A program made the translations under genes and the position numbers. A DNA stretch of 64,000 nucleotides from Rhynchonema sp. JSB1_4 (Eukaryota > Nematoda > Chromadorea > Monhysterida > Xyalidae): assembly GCA_030248065.1 (NCBI GenBank), contig JASAMV010004853.1:1-64000 (forward strand), read 5' to 3'. The notes under the pieces are model-generated. The model saw only the letters and a list, made by a program, of their open reading frames with translations, was not told where the DNA came from and searched no databases. Below, one piece after another: positions 51,288 through 63,393 of this stretch; position 1 is the first letter of the stretch, and every line of letters starts with the position of its first letter.

Positions 51288-54200
51288 ATGTCTCGGCCGC
51301 CGAACACGACCTCACCGGCTGTTGATATCTTGCGTCGAGTGATCAAAGTTTGTGGAATCAAGGTTGGCTGGCTAGATATTTTTCTGGTGCTCTTCCAGCA
51401 GGGACGGCGCTGGGCGGGCAAGGGATATATAGTCGCCGAAGAATCGGTTCTTTATATTCTTGAACAAAAAGAAGAAAAAACCGAAAAAAACAAAGAAAAC
51501 GGTGAACAACCAAGGGCGGATCCAGGGGGCACAGGGCATGGGCCATGGTTGGCCCCTGAAGGGGGGCACCGTTTCGGAAGAAAGAAGGAAAAAGGAAGGA
51601 CACCTTCCGTAAAACCTAAATCAGAGATCGGAAACGGGCCGGGTAAAGTCTGCCTGTTCCCCCTCCGGACCAAGGAACTACACTGACCCTGATCAGTGTT
51701 GGAGGTGGGGGGGGCGGGGGGGAAGCCCCCCCCAGTACAGTAGGTATCCCCCCTCGCCTGGTACAGTAGGTATCCCCCCGATGTTTGGCATGGTACAGTA
51801 AGGTATCCCCCCCCCCCGATTTTCACCCCGGTACAGTAGGTATCCCCCCGATTTTGCCCCAAAAGTGCCAATTTTTGACCAAAATGGCCAAAATTAGTGT
51901 AAAATCAGTGGTTATTGCCTCAAGTTACCCAAAATTCGCGCGCTACGCGCGCAAATACTACGTTTTCACACGATTCCACACATAATAAAAACATTGAAAA
52001 TTTTCACCCCAAAACCTAACCCCCCCCCCCCCCAACCCCCCCCCCCGAACCCCCCTAGGTACATACCGTAAAAACCTAAATAGAAGGGGGGGGGCTCTAT
52101 TAACTCACTGACCCCATTTTGGGGGGCTCTATTACGGGGGGGCTCTATTCCGGGGGGCCTCTATTAATTCACTGACCCGAACCTGAAAAAATTGTTCCCA
52201 AAATTACCCCCAAAAACCCCTAAAAACGGGTTTGAAAGGATGTTTTTTCGCTTGTAATCGCATTTATTCGTGTCTATTGGTCAATAAGAGGCGTATTATA
52301 TGCTCTGAATGAACAACGAACGTGCATAAATGTACCTGTGCATCACTATCAAGCCTTAATACACTGTATAGGGGATGTTACTTAGGGGGGGCTCTATTAA
52401 TTCACTGACCCCTTTTTGGGGGGCTGTATTACGGGGGGGGGCTCTATTCCGGGGGGGGGGGGCGGTATTTAGGTTTTTACGGTAACCCCCCCCCCCAGGC
52501 CATCGGCTTTGGTACAGTAGGTATCCCCCCTCTCCGAGCGCGGTACAGTAGGTATCCCCCCCTCCAGAGTACCTCCAACACTGACCCTGATACACTTCAA
52601 AAGTTCAAAATTTGCGCGCATTGTCACATTTTATGTAATATATTGTGTAAACAGCGCGCAATTCTAAGCAAGCACTGGATAAAAATGACTGCAAAAATGA
52701 AACAAGCACTGGATAAAAATGACTTTTTGGATTTGGCCCCTCCCTTGGCCAAAAGTTGGGTCCGCCACTGTAAACAACCGTCGTAAGTGGTAAAGCACTG
52801 TTGTGGCGCGGGGGACGGGGATTCCCCTTTTAGGGGTATCTATATAGTGACCAACTGAAAAAAAACGCTTTTTCGAGAACAAAAACGAAAAAAACCTTTT
52901 TTTCGGAGCCCGGTAATTTTCGAAAATGAATTGCCCGGAAAAATTACCGGTAATTTATTTTTCCGAGAAAAGTGTTTTTGATCTGAAAATGGCGAAAAAT
53001 TTTCGTTCGAAAAACAAAATAATGCGCATTTTTCATAGTCATTGGATCGGTCAAAAATCGCGTGCAAACTGACCGTGCCGAGCGTGCTAGTTGGCGACAA
53101 ACATCTGAATCGATTGCTGCCGTCACTCAAAGCCGACAAATTGGTGTTGTCTGGATTTCAGAAAGTTAGCGCTCTGTTGTTGTCAAACTGCAAATGTGCA
53201 GGTTCTATATGGCAAGATTATGCAGTGACTCGGTCAGAAAATCGAAAAAATCGAATTTGAACCGTTTCTGTTTTGTTTTTAAGCCGGTAATTTGGCTTCT
53301 GTTCTAGCGGACTCAGGTTTGCCCATGCCCAGTGTAGTTCCTGGGGGGGAGGGGGGGGTCCCCCCTCGGGTACGCTATCTCCCCCTCAGGTGGTACACTA
53401 TCCCCCTATCTCCCCCTCCGGGTACACTATCTCCCCCAATTTTTGCCTAAAATAGGCATTTTTAGGCCTAAAATGGGCATTTTTATACCAAAAATGTGTG
53501 ATTTTTAGGTCAATGTTCTCAAAAGTCGCCAAAATGCCCTTTTTATGAAGAATTTTTTCCAAAAAGGGGCAAAAATAGGTCAAATTTTCTACCTCAAAAA
53601 GTGACTTTTTCCCGAATTTGGGCCTTCCCCCCCCTTCCCCCCCTCGGGGGTACACTATCTCCCCCTCCGAAAAAAACGGAGGGTCCGCTATCTCCCCCTC
53701 CGGACCAGGAACTACACTGCCCATGCCCCTCCCCTAACTACATCTCTGTACTGCAGTACACTTGCGTATTTTTCCGCATAATATATTTCTGGAATAAAAC
53801 CGTTTTTTCCAAATATTTTCCCTGTACTTAAGGATACCCTACCCATGGTCCAAAAACGCCTATTTTGGAGAAAATTTTGTCGGGCAATGGTCTGAAACAG
53901 GCTAAAAATGAACTTGGAGATTAAAAAGTGCTCATTTTGAACTGCTTGGGACCGATTTACAGGGGTTTTCACAATATCATTTCGCGACCTTGGAAAATTT
54001 CTCGAAAATTTTTGAAAAAAATTTTTTCCAAAAGTTGCCACTTGGAAAAATTTCCGGAAAAATAAAAACGTATTTTTCCAGGCCTCGGAAAAAAAACTGT
54101 TTTTTTTTTCGACCGGTCGGGGGGTACCCGTCATCTGGAAGTGACCGACACCCGACATTTGAGAAAAAAGCCGACACCCGACAGTTCCAAAAAACCCGAC

Positions 54201-57200
54201 ACCCGACATCTAGTTTTTGAAAAGAAAACCCGACACCCGACACCTGTTTTTGGATCAAAAGCAGGCAAATTTTTGCTCATTTGCATCATTAGTGCATTTT
54301 TTTGGCTCAAGTTACTGAATTCAAGTATTTTTACACGGAATAAACACCACAAATGTCACTTTTGCGTCTTCGGCAATTTTCTCTCAAAATTCTTCTCTCA
54401 GCAAAACTGATGTTTGAACCGTAAGTGCCGGGTGTCGGGCCAAAAAAACCGACACCTAGAGGCACCCGACACCTACACTTTTTTGGTACCCAACACCCGA
54501 CATCTCTCTAACCCTACCCGCAGGTATAGGCAAACTACACCAACATGAGCTCGATTTCGTAGCTGGCAGAATAGTGAAACATTCTGACGTGGCTGCTGAT
54601 TTGGGAAATGTTGCAGTTGAAGAATACAAAGTGGAGCATGATGATTTTCTCTTTCTATTCGTAATACTGATACTAATATTGAATACGCACGCCGCCTTCG
54701 AAATCGGGCTCGTGTTCGTGTAGTTTGCCTTTATATACTGCAATACTTGCGTGTACCAATTCACTATCTGCTGAATGCCAAATGACACACATTTCTTCTT
54801 CCAGCTGAAGTCGGTCCAACGCTGCGCATCGCTTGGCGAATCAGGCAACACCACCACTGATGATGTCGACCGCGCAAATATGCCGTCCACATCCACCAGT
54901 CGTGTATTGTTGCGACCCGATATGTTGACAGACGAACGGAGAGTGAAAATCGTGCGAAATGCTGAACGTTTGGGTGCAAACGTCGAATTTGATGAAACCA
55001 CGACATCGTTGACCTATGAGAACTTTGGGTCGACCGACCTGCTGCGTGCCGTGCTGCCCGACGAACATCCGTTCGGCGCTTTCAGCCAAATTGGTCATAT
55101 TGTTTGTGCGGGAGGTGTTTTTTTGCTTTTTTTAGAATCACCATGTGCTCCATTGGAGTCAATTCCAACAGTCCACAACCACCCCACACTACAACACCTT
55201 TTTTATTTTTTGGTAAAAAAGCAACGTTGTTGTGTGTATATCACCCGGCTAACGGCTTCCCACGTGATTATGTGATACGAAAACTATAACAAGTTGCTGA
55301 CCAACAAAACATTAAAAAACATTTGAACTATTCGATCTATCTGCACTACAGGTGCACGTAAATCTTCGTAACGAACACAAACCGTACAAACATGTGATCG
55401 GGGAGATTCTGTTGGACAAAGTAGCGGGCTGTGAAACGGTGGTGAACAAAGCTGAGACACTAGATAGTCATAATCAGTTTCGGTCGGTTCTTGCTTCAAC
55501 TGTTTTTCCTTAATTTTTGTCGATTTTTTCGAAAATTGTATTCGACAATTTTAGGACGCTGCCCATCGAGCTGCTGGCCGGCGAGCCGAAATACGAAACA
55601 ACCGTGAAGGAAAATGGCATAAAATTGGTGTTGGACTTTCAGAAGGTATTCGAACGGTTTTTTTTGAAGCAAAATTTCGCGAACAAGGAAGCTTGTATGA
55701 AGTGAAAAAAAAACTTAATTCTTTTCATGTTTTGCTTTGGATAAGCGTAGATCACACCACGCCTAATACTACCTGTTACTTTTATTTCATTATCGCTGCT
55801 GTTTGTGCAAGCACAAGCAATAATTTCGAATTGCAGATTATTTTTAATGTCTCAAGTTTCAAACTGAAATAGATAACTTCAAAATAATTGTTCCAGGTAT
55901 TCTTCAACCCCCGTCTCAACACCGAGCGATACCGTCTGATCACCAAATACACGCAAAAGGGCGATGTTGTGTATGACGTCACGTGTGGCGTGGGGCCGTT
56001 CGCGTTGTTGGCGGCAAAACGAAAATGCGTTGTGTTCGCTAATGATCTGAATAAAGGTCAGGGTTTATTTTTTTCAAAATGGGCTAGTTGCATAAAGCTA
56101 GGAAAGTGAAAAATTGAGTAGCTTTTTCTGCTGAAATGCCAATTTACTAGCTTTTTTGGCCCAAATATAAAAATTTAGTAGCTTTTACGCTACTAAATTT
56201 GAAAATTTACTAGCTTCTCAAAAAAATTTAGTAGCTAAAAAGCTACTAAATTTGATTAAAAAATTCATGATAAAGGTACATAATATATGCTCAGACAGTG
56301 TAGTGGCGGGCAAATGGTTGCAGGGTACCCTTGCTGGGCGGATGGATCCAGATGGTTGCAACGTGTACCCCAAAAGGATCGAAAAAGGGCGTTTTGTCAT
56401 GCATTATATGAAATCAAACGCATTATACCGGGGTATTTTTGCATTTTGGCCGAAAGGTTGCCTAAAATAGCTATTATATGGAGGTTAGCGCACGAAGCGA
56501 AATTTTTTGGGGATATGAAGGTAAAAAACACCCACTTTTGCTCTTAACACCAAATTGAAACCGATGGGTGCAAGGTACCCTCGGGGATGGTTGCAAGATA
56601 CCTACCCCTTGGGGTGAATCTCTCGATCCCCCCACGCCCCCAGCCACTACAGTGTAGCGTGCTAAGACTCGCAGTAAACATCAACCTTGGTTATACTCGC
56701 AGACGGAAAAAAACTTTTCGTTTCGCATATTTTCCATATATTTTTCTGTGGGTACTTTATCGGTTTTTTTTATCGAAAAAAATGTGGGTGCTTTACCGTA
56801 AAAACCTAAATACAAGGAGGGCTCTATTAATTCACTCGGATCTCTGAAATTGTTCCCAGAAATACCCCTAAAACCCCTAAAAAGGGGGTTGAAAGGCTGT
56901 TTTTTCGCTTATGATCGCATTTGTGGACTGGAAGTCTGCTAGCCAGCGCAACGTGCAGCGCTGTGGCGTGCAAAGCAGTGTGTGCCTGCGCGATTGCATT
57001 GGTGTAAGTGCAACTTTGAGCCGCAGCCAGACCGCGTTCCCGTAGCTCAGTTGGTAGAGCAACTGGCTGTCCAGGCCTGGTGGCTGGGAGATCGGAGGTT
57101 CGAGTCCTTCTGAGAGCATACGTTTGGTGTGGCGGTTCAAAGTTCACACATTTATTCGTGTCTATCCATCAATAAGACGAGTATTTTATGCTCTAAACGA

Positions 57201-59691
57201 ACAAGAAACGTGCATAAATATACCTGTGCACAACTATACAAGCCTTAATACACACTGTCTAGGTGATTTCACTTAGAGGGGCTCTATTCCGGGGGGGGGG
57301 GGGGCTGTATTTAGGTTTTTACGGTATTTTGATTTCGTCAAACAATTGTAACGCAAGACCGATGTGTTTAATTTGTTTAGGAAAAAGTGGCTCAAGGACA
57401 ATGACTGATTGACAAAAAAGCTTATAAAACACGTATCTCCTCCGGGGTGTTAAACACTCTTCCAGCAATAGCTAGCTTACATGAACATCTTTCGACCTAA
57501 AGTCGTCATATTTTTCGTTTTTACTTCACTGAGCACTGAAAAAATGTTGGAGAAAACGTTTTGTTTTAAAAAAAAACCGTTTTTGTTCCACGAAAAATAA
57601 ATAACAGTTCTTCATGCCAGTATAACCTCGTTATCGGTTCGGTTTTTGGAAATTTGACCATGTTTTGATAAGTCGGCTACGTTTTATCAAGAATGTGAGC
57701 GCACCACAAGTCCGACACCACGTGTCGGAACTTAGCGAGAGAAAGACCCATCCAGGTCGGCCTTTATGTTTCTCTTCAATTTTTTGTTCCTTTTTCTTAT
57801 AATTTCGATAAGTTACGCAACGCTACCTCACACAGCCAGCAACCAACCCTGTTGATCACCCCTGAATGTACTAAAAAAATTGAAACATTTCTTAGTTTTT
57901 ATGCGCTTTTTGCAGACGCGACCGAATTCGTGAAACAGGCTTGTAAACTGAATAACGTCGACCTGGCTGGTGTGTCAGTGATGGATGCCAACGTCTTCAT
58001 CAAGGATGTGATTGGGCCGGATTTGTCGAAAAGGTAGCGTGTTTTTTTGCGAAAGCTTTCCTGATGTTGGAGAGTGAAGCGAAAACGACGTTCTGGTCTG
58101 ACAATGTAGGATGGATGGAAAGGCAAACTACGCCAACACGAGCCCGATTTCGGAGGTCGTGTGCTTACAAACGACTGGAAGGTGAAAATTCTCATGCACG
58201 CCGTTGTATTATATAACGTGTACGGCAGCCGTGTGTGAATGTTTCACCATCTGCCACCTCCTAAATCGGGCTCGTGTTGGCATAGGGTTACTATACCGTG
58301 ATGTTCACTCCCCGTGACTGAATCCCATTCTGATAATAAGAATCCATGATACAACTTTCGACCAACACAAAAAGTTTTCTTGTCGCCGTGGTCGAAATTT
58401 TCCGTTTTGTCCAACCACGAGCTCATGAGAGGACTTTTTTGAAGTCGGCTTGTACAGATCCAGTGATGTTCCGGTTCCACGGATTTTGAAAACGAGAGAA
58501 AGAGAAACGCACGTATTTGGTAAAAACACGCTCTCCACCTCGGCGCGCAAATTCCTTTTTGACTCGCAAAACATTCGCGTGTCATCACCTCTCTCGGCCC
58601 AATCTCTTTCTTTTGTTTTCGTAACACGTGTAACCGGGGGAGCATTATTGAATCTGGCCCAGCAAGCTTTAAAAATAGTCTCATGAGCTCGTGGTTGGAC
58701 TATACCGCGACTTGATGATCAGTATTATAAACAGAGGAACGAGCCAACAAAATCTTTTTGTCCATGTTTTATTTTAGGTTCGAAACGCAGCAAGCCTCAA
58801 CCAGCGTGGACAGGCCGTGCCGTTTTCACGCTATCATGAACCTACCGGCAACCTGCTATCAGTTTCTGCCGAGTTTTGTTGGCATTCTCAAAATTGATCA
58901 CTCGAATGGATCGGAGGAAGCTAATGAAACATCGACGAAAACGCCGCTCGATTTCTGGGTGCATTGCTATTTGTTCACCAAGAATGCCGAAGATGCGACC
59001 GCTGCTGCCATAGAGACGGTGGGCTAGTGTTATTGTTTGTCGCATCATTAGGTTTTTTTGCTGACCGAGGTTCCAAATAAAATTAAATAGTCTCATTATC
59101 TCAAACGGTATTATTCTTTTACTGAATTGATGTGCGCAAATCCAACCGGCCTGATGTGTCGGTTAGTTTAGGACCCGGATGCATGAGGTCCCGGATGCAT
59201 TGTGACATATATAGTCTCGTGAGAGGGTCCGAAACTATATATGCAGCTTTAGACTACTCTATTAGTATAAGTCTTGCTCACATTTATAAGAAATAAATAA
59301 TAACACTGCTATACATCCCTTTTTAACCAACTTGGTCATATTATAAAATTGCAAATCGTCCAGCGCAAAAGGTGTTCTCGGACAATTTGTTGACAAAAAA
59401 ACAGTCCGAGTTCGAAGATAGACTGATCACCATCATTGTGCCAGAAAAACCGGTCGGTTATGTTTGCAGGTGCACGCGCAGTTTGGCGTGTACTCGTCCG
59501 ATCTGCACAATGTGACCGTGCACAAAGTACGCACGGTGGCCACGGAGAAACACCAGATGTGCGTTAGTATGAAATTGGGATTGGATTTGTTGACCGATTC
59601 TGGGAATGTTGGACAGAAATTGAGTGAACCTGACGATCCGGGCAATTCGGACAGCCAGCCTGACGCGAAACGAGTGAGAATGGAAAGATGA
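51288..59691 (+). CDS. TRMT5: tRNA (guanine-37-N1)-methyltransferase, Trm5 family
   Basis: Adds the m1G37 methyl group next to the anticodon using S-adenosylmethionine, preventing +1 frameshifting; acts in nucleus/cytosol and mitochondria. Exons: 51288-51347 (tentative), 53039-53164, 54805-55101, 55351-55482, 55555-55645, 55897-56056, 57916-58033, 58778-59018, 59470-59691, all in phase. Domain D1: [21 protein letters not shown]2: [30 protein letters not shown] joined to [21 protein letters not shown]3: [33 protein letters not shown] (SAM loop), VFANDLNK, then [15 protein letters not shown], the NLPA motif, and [15 protein letters not shown] near the end. The C-terminus is basic (DAKRVRMER). 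The Arg of PRL and the NLPA motif are present, so likely active. Introns are loaded with nested transposons. AATAAA at 59849-59854. Confidence 0.9.
51694..52583. mobile_element. hAT-like element, family C (890 bp), middle layer
   Basis: Begins CAGTGTTGGAGGT, ends ACCTCCAACACTG. Perfect 8-bp duplication ACCCTGAT at 51686-51693 and 52584-52591. Contains repeated GGTACAGTAGGTATCCCCCC tracts near both ends and a third element. Confidence 0.94.
52064..52484. mobile_element. TA-flanked MITE 'CCGTAAAAACCTAAAT', inner layer (421 bp)
   Basis: Ends TACCGTAAAAACCTAAAT and ATTTAGGTTTTTACGGTA are perfect inverted repeats including a TA flank. The interior matches the copy at 56794-57326 (GGGCTCTATTAATTCACT, GTGCATAAATGTACCTGTGC). 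Confidence 0.9.
53330..53719. mobile_element. hAT-like element, family D (390 bp), perfect 8-bp TSD
   Basis: Begins CAGTGTAGTTCCTGG, ends CCAGGAACTACACTG. Flanked by CCCATGCC at 53322-53329 and 53720-53727. Carries TACACTATCTCCCCC tracts. In TRMT5 intron 2. A lone end of this family also occurs just before 51686. Confidence 0.95.
54120..54510. repeat. CCGACACCCGACA repeat region
   Basis: Several direct copies of GACACCCGACA-type units at 54145-54245 and reappearing at 54425-54505, with a unique middle. Ends of an unresolved element. Confidence 0.55.
54535..54733. mobile_element. MITE family 'CAAACTACGCC', copy 5
   Basis: TAGGCAAACTACACCAACAT ... GTGTAGTTTGCCTTTATA. In TRMT5 intron 2, 70 bp upstream of an exon. 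Confidence 0.83.
56110..56270. repeat. TTTAGTAGCT repeat hairpins in a TRMT5 intron
   Basis: Alternating TAGTAGC and GCTACTAAATT motifs, self-complementary, at least six copies. Confidence 0.6.
56794..57326. mobile_element. TA-flanked MITE 'CCGTAAAAACCTAAAT', second copy, with insertion (533 bp)
   Basis: Same inverted ends as 52064-52484. Collinear with that copy except for ~225 bp inserted at 56923-57148. Confidence 0.9.
56923..57148 (+). mobile_element. tRNA-derived SINE-like insert within the MITE
   Basis: Absent from the sister MITE and bounded by CATTT on both sides (56918-56922, 57149-57153), a target duplication. Contains A box TAGCTCAGTTGG and B box GGTTCGAGTCC at about 57042-57111. 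Stems do not fold into a standard tRNA cloverleaf that I can see. Confidence 0.65.
58119..58290. mobile_element. MITE family 'CAAACTACGCC', copy 6
   Basis: AAAGGCAAACTACGCCAACA at left; right end degenerate (TGTTGGCATAGGGTTACTA). In the TRMT5 intron between 58033 and 58778. Confidence 0.8.
58410..58701. mobile_element. MITE family 'GTCCAACCACGAGCTCATGAG', copy 1
   Basis: Left GTCCAACCACGAGCTCATGA, right TCATGAGCTCGTGGTTGGAC are perfect inverted repeats. Interior shares AACACGCTCTCCACCTCGG with 63394-63752. Confidence 0.88.
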
Positions 59692-59848
59692 TGTCTGTGA
59701 ATGATTAGTAAAAATCACTTCTATCCACATTGAAGGGCACACGGGAAATACAAAATACAAAAGATTTGTTGTTGTTACTTATTTTATCTTATACTGAAGT
59801 TGATGTGCATGGTCGTGCACAACATAATGTGGCTAGTCATGTACAAAA

Positions 59849-59854
59849 AATAAA
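59849..59854 (+). terminator. Candidate TRMT5 polyadenylation signal
   Basis: AATAAA about 160 bp past the stop codon. Confidence 0.5.
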
Positions 59855-60224
59855 CATTTTGAAAATAATAAGCATGAATGCGCTCATGGTTTCTTGGTAA
59901 TCAACCAAGGTTTGTGCCACCACATTACTTCTGGTGTCTATCTACAGTATGTGTACCCCCTTCATTCATATTGGTTTTCTGATTTTATATACGTATATTC
60001 CAAAACTCGACATTCAAAACACCCAAGTGAAATGCGATGTTTCAACGTCTATTATTATGTCGCACGTGTCAACGACATCGTTTGCGCGTGACGTTGGTGC
60101 CGAAAAGACAACATGGAATGTACACATTGCAATGGGTGCAGTATGTCAGCAATAGGTGAGGATTGTCAAACTTGTTGGCATGGTTTGGTCTAAGACAGCT
60201 CACCAAGTTTGATGCTGCTCAAAA

Positions 60225-62609
60225 ATGTTTCTTGCATCACGTAGACGTGGGATTCGAAGTTTTGTCCTAATCTTGTTTGTTTTCACCTTGAGTGCGCTTC
60301 AAAACAGAAACAAAAAAATTAAAACCCGCAATAAAAATTCGCCCTCAAGTGCACGAATTTCAGAATACTGTGTTACTCGTACGATTTTATCATGATCCAT
60401 CAGATTTCGCAAAAAGATCGTCACGCGGTACGGGCCGGACGTGGGTTGTGCCGAGTGGATATTTCGATGCGGCGGCGCGTCGGTCAAATTCAGTCAACAC
60501 AATCAGCCGATTACGTCACGGAGAGAATTGTGGAAGCTAGTTGACGTAAGTGGGGATATCGGTTGGAAAAATGCTCGTTTTCGGTGCTTGTGTTACAGTG
60601 GTCAATTCAAGTGATCAAAACAGTCACTTCGTCAACTCAAGTGGAAGAAGCGTAATTACAAGACCGGGTGTGGAGTTTACGGACATGAAAATAAATAAAT
60701 ACAAAACAGGGTTGAAAGTTACGGGAATGAAAAATAAATGCAAAACCAGGACAGGAAAGCGCTTAAGGACCGGCCTTGTAATTATGCTTCTTCCACTTAA
60801 CGTTATTATCTATGTATTATTGAGTTGGTGCCGACGCAATAAACTAACGAACTAACATTCACTGCGCAGAAACAACAAAAACAGAGCTACTAGGTATTCT
60901 CACGTAAATAAATAAATAAACTCTGTAACTTCGTCAACTCACCCCGAATGCTGCGTATTATTTCTCGTGCTCAATCGGCGCTGCTGTGAGTTGACGAAGT
61001 AATTTGACCACTTGCGTTGATCAGTTAGCCGTTCTAAACCGGACATCGAAAAAATGCGTACAGCCAACAAACGCCGGAGAAAATCAAAACAATGTTGTCG
61101 CATTGTTTTTGGAAAATAGCATTGTGTGTTTGGCCAATCTTACCCCGGCGCATCACAATTTCGCCATCTGTTGTACTGACGGTGACCTGATGCACCGCCA
61201 GTTTGTAAAAACCGGTCAAGCGAGATCTGAAAACGGCTCATATTTTGCCAATTGCATTCGCAGAGCGTCCCCGACCCAGGCGCGCTGCAACTGACCCACA
61301 TCGATGCTAGCGATAGTGTGATGCACGCACAGGGCTGTGCCAGATATCTGCCGTTCTGCACGCATATTCACACAATGCGCGTGAACTTCTGCGACTATTT
61401 GGATGAGAGCTTCCTCATGAACGATCTGATGCCTCAGCGAAACACGTTGACTGATTTGGAGATTGTCTCATCTGGTAAGCTTGCTATGGGTATTGGTCGC
61501 ACAATGACTTAATAAGAATTGGTCAATTTTTTCCCGATTCATAGAGGGAAAGTGACGGGGCAATGACGTTGCGTTGCGTGAACGCACACAAAGCGTGTAG
61601 TAAAGAGAATGTTTCAGACCTGCGGCAACGTGGTTGATCTGCAAGATTATTTTTGGCTGGAAATGTTTTGTGAGAATCACAAATATTGGTCGCACAATGA
61701 CCATATAAGAATTCATCAAAATCAATCCTGATTTTCACGTTCAGTCACTCTTAACCACTGTGCTATTTGTGATTCTCACAAAACATTTTCAGCTGAAAAT
61801 AATCTAGCAGATCAACCACGTTGCCGCAGGTCTGAAACATTCTCTTTACTACGTGTTTTGTGTGTGATCGCGCAACGCAACGTCATTGCCCCGTCACTAG
61901 CCTGCTTTGCGATTCAGGAAAAAAATTTGACCAATTCTCATAAAGTCATTGTGCGACCAATAGCACAGTGGTTAAGAGTGACTGAACTTGAAAATCAGGA
62001 TTGATTTGATGAATTCTTATATGGCCATTGTGCGACCAATACCAGTGTAGTACAGGAGGGCGGGGGGCGGGGCCCTCGGGTATAGTTGCCGGTGGAAAAA
62101 CCCGTTTTTTCCTAAAAACTGAAAAAAAACGTTTTTTTTCAGAGAGGCCAAAATGACGAACCGATATTTTTCCGGACACTGGAAAAATATGGGAAATTTT
62201 TGGAGAAATTTCCAAATTTCACAAAAAAACTTGGAGAGTCGCGAGGTCTATTTCTCAAATCGTGCAAAACACCACTTTTTATGTGTTTTGATCGACTTGT
62301 CCGGCATGTCTTTTCCGCAGGAGGCAATTTTAGACCATATTCTGTTCAAATATACCCCATTTGAACCGGCGACCAACTTTTACACCAACGGTCCTTGCAG
62401 TGATCAGCTATGACGGCATCCGTGCACTAAAGTACTACCGCGCATTACGTCGTCTCCATTTGTACATGCTGTTGTGCGTGAGCGAGGAGGAGAGAGTGAA
62501 AGTGTTAGCGGAACTTTACGCTGCACTGCCGCACTGTGACATTTCGTTTCCGCCACTGGGAAATGTTGGCATGGGCCATCGACCTGGTTGGTTTAAGGGC
62601 ATCCGGTAG
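60225..62609 (+). CDS. DMAC2L: DMAC2L / ATP synthase subunit s (factor B) homologue
   Basis: Mitochondrial LRR-type protein linked to ATP synthase and respiratory-complex assembly. Exons in phase: 60225-60274, 60404-60545, 61264-61474, 62401-62609. Exon 1 (MFLASRRRGIRSFVLI) is a basic, hydrophobic, presequence-like start. Exon 2 reads VTRYGPDVGCAEWIFRCGGA, the conserved GPDxACAEWLLRCGA block of the family. Exon 3 has LTHIDASDSVM then LEIVSSG. Exon 4 has ISYDGIRALKYYRALRRLHL, an LRR, and ends near LYAALPHCDISF. The length (about 200 residues) fits. Exon 1 is inferred from phase and composition only. The last intron carries a large palindromic element. It follows TRMT5 by about 530 bp on the same strand. 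Confidence 0.85.
60590..61020. mobile_element. Inverted-repeat element in DMAC2L intron 2
   Basis: GTGGTCAATTCAAGTGATC with CACTTCGTCAACTC at left, and GAGTTGACGAAGTAATTTGA followed by CCACTTGCGTTGATC at right, pair as inverted arms. No ORF of note. Confidence 0.5.
61489..62041. mobile_element. Two interlocked palindromes of the 'ATTGGTCGCACAATGAC' MITE family
   Basis: Four copies of the end occur: forward at 61490 and 61685, reverse at 61963 and 62041. The pair 61490/61963 encloses matching arms (AACGTCATTGCCCCGTCAC on the right). The pair 61685/62041 encloses another (ATCAATCCTGATTTTCA; TGAAAATCAGGATTGAT). Lies in the last DMAC2L intron. Confidence 0.85.
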
Positions 62610-62619
62610 TTATATAAGT

Positions 62620-63390
62620 TGGCCACGGTGTGCCCTATTTATAGTGACGTGGTCGGGCGGCGGGACACAGCAATTTGGTCCAAATCCACTGATCGGAATT
62701 TTCGATAAGACGTGAACGGTTGTGTGACCATGTATAATAGCGATCTGCCACCATGAAAAAGATATAATGCGCTGTAATTGGTTGGGGCCGCATTCACAAA
62801 TCATTTTGCTTGCGTGTCTGCTCGATGCCCGATAGTATATTTATTGTTAATCGTGAATTTTTCTTGGTGCTTTGTAACATTTGTTACCTTAGTTCTCTCT
62901 AGTCACCACTTCAAGGCACAGTAGTTGTACGTATATTTCTGTCTTATTTGTATACTGTTTGCGTTGACACGAGGAGAGCGCGAACAACTGTTCATCTTCT
63001 TTTCGTTCTCTATTTTGTTTGATTATTTTGCACACCATAGTAATATGATGGTGTATACCTGTTACACAAGTATAGATAGATTGAAAGATGTCAGGTTATT
63101 TTATTCAGTACTATTGCTGCCAAATTGCAGAGTAAAAAAGACGCTCGACTCAAAACACGGGAACGGAGCAACGTTGTTGCGATCTTTTGGAATTTCAGAA
63201 AACAAACTTTTATGTTAGTTTACGCCTTTGACTCCCAGCGCACACAAAAGTAAGGAGGCCGAATGCACCTTGACCGACTGAAACGGTCTAAGCCGACGTG
63301 CACGCGTGCGTATGCGTGCACTGCGCGTGCACCACTGTGTGGTTATACATTGTGCCCGCAGGCGGCAAAGGCGTGCATGCCTACACACGC
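62620..63390. other. Intergenic downstream of DMAC2L
   Basis: No gene recognised. 63290-63390 is rich in GCGTGCA alternation. Confidence 0.4.
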
Positions 63391-63393
63391 GTA

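Larger units (their letters stand above)
51511..52770. mobile_element. hAT-like 'GGCGGATCC' element, outer layer of a nested stack (1260 bp)
   Basis: Begins CAAGGGCGGATCCAGG, ends GGGTCCGCCACTG. Flanks TGAACAAC (51503-51510) and TAAACAAC (52771-52778) are an 8-bp duplication with one mismatch. Interrupted by the element at 51694-52583. Lies in TRMT5 intron 1. Confidence 0.87.

Noticed and set aside
61004..61263. Open frame as an extra DMAC2L exon
   Set aside because: Exons 2 and 3 join in phase 0 exactly as in the family, leaving no room for this sequence, which also overlaps an inverted-repeat element.
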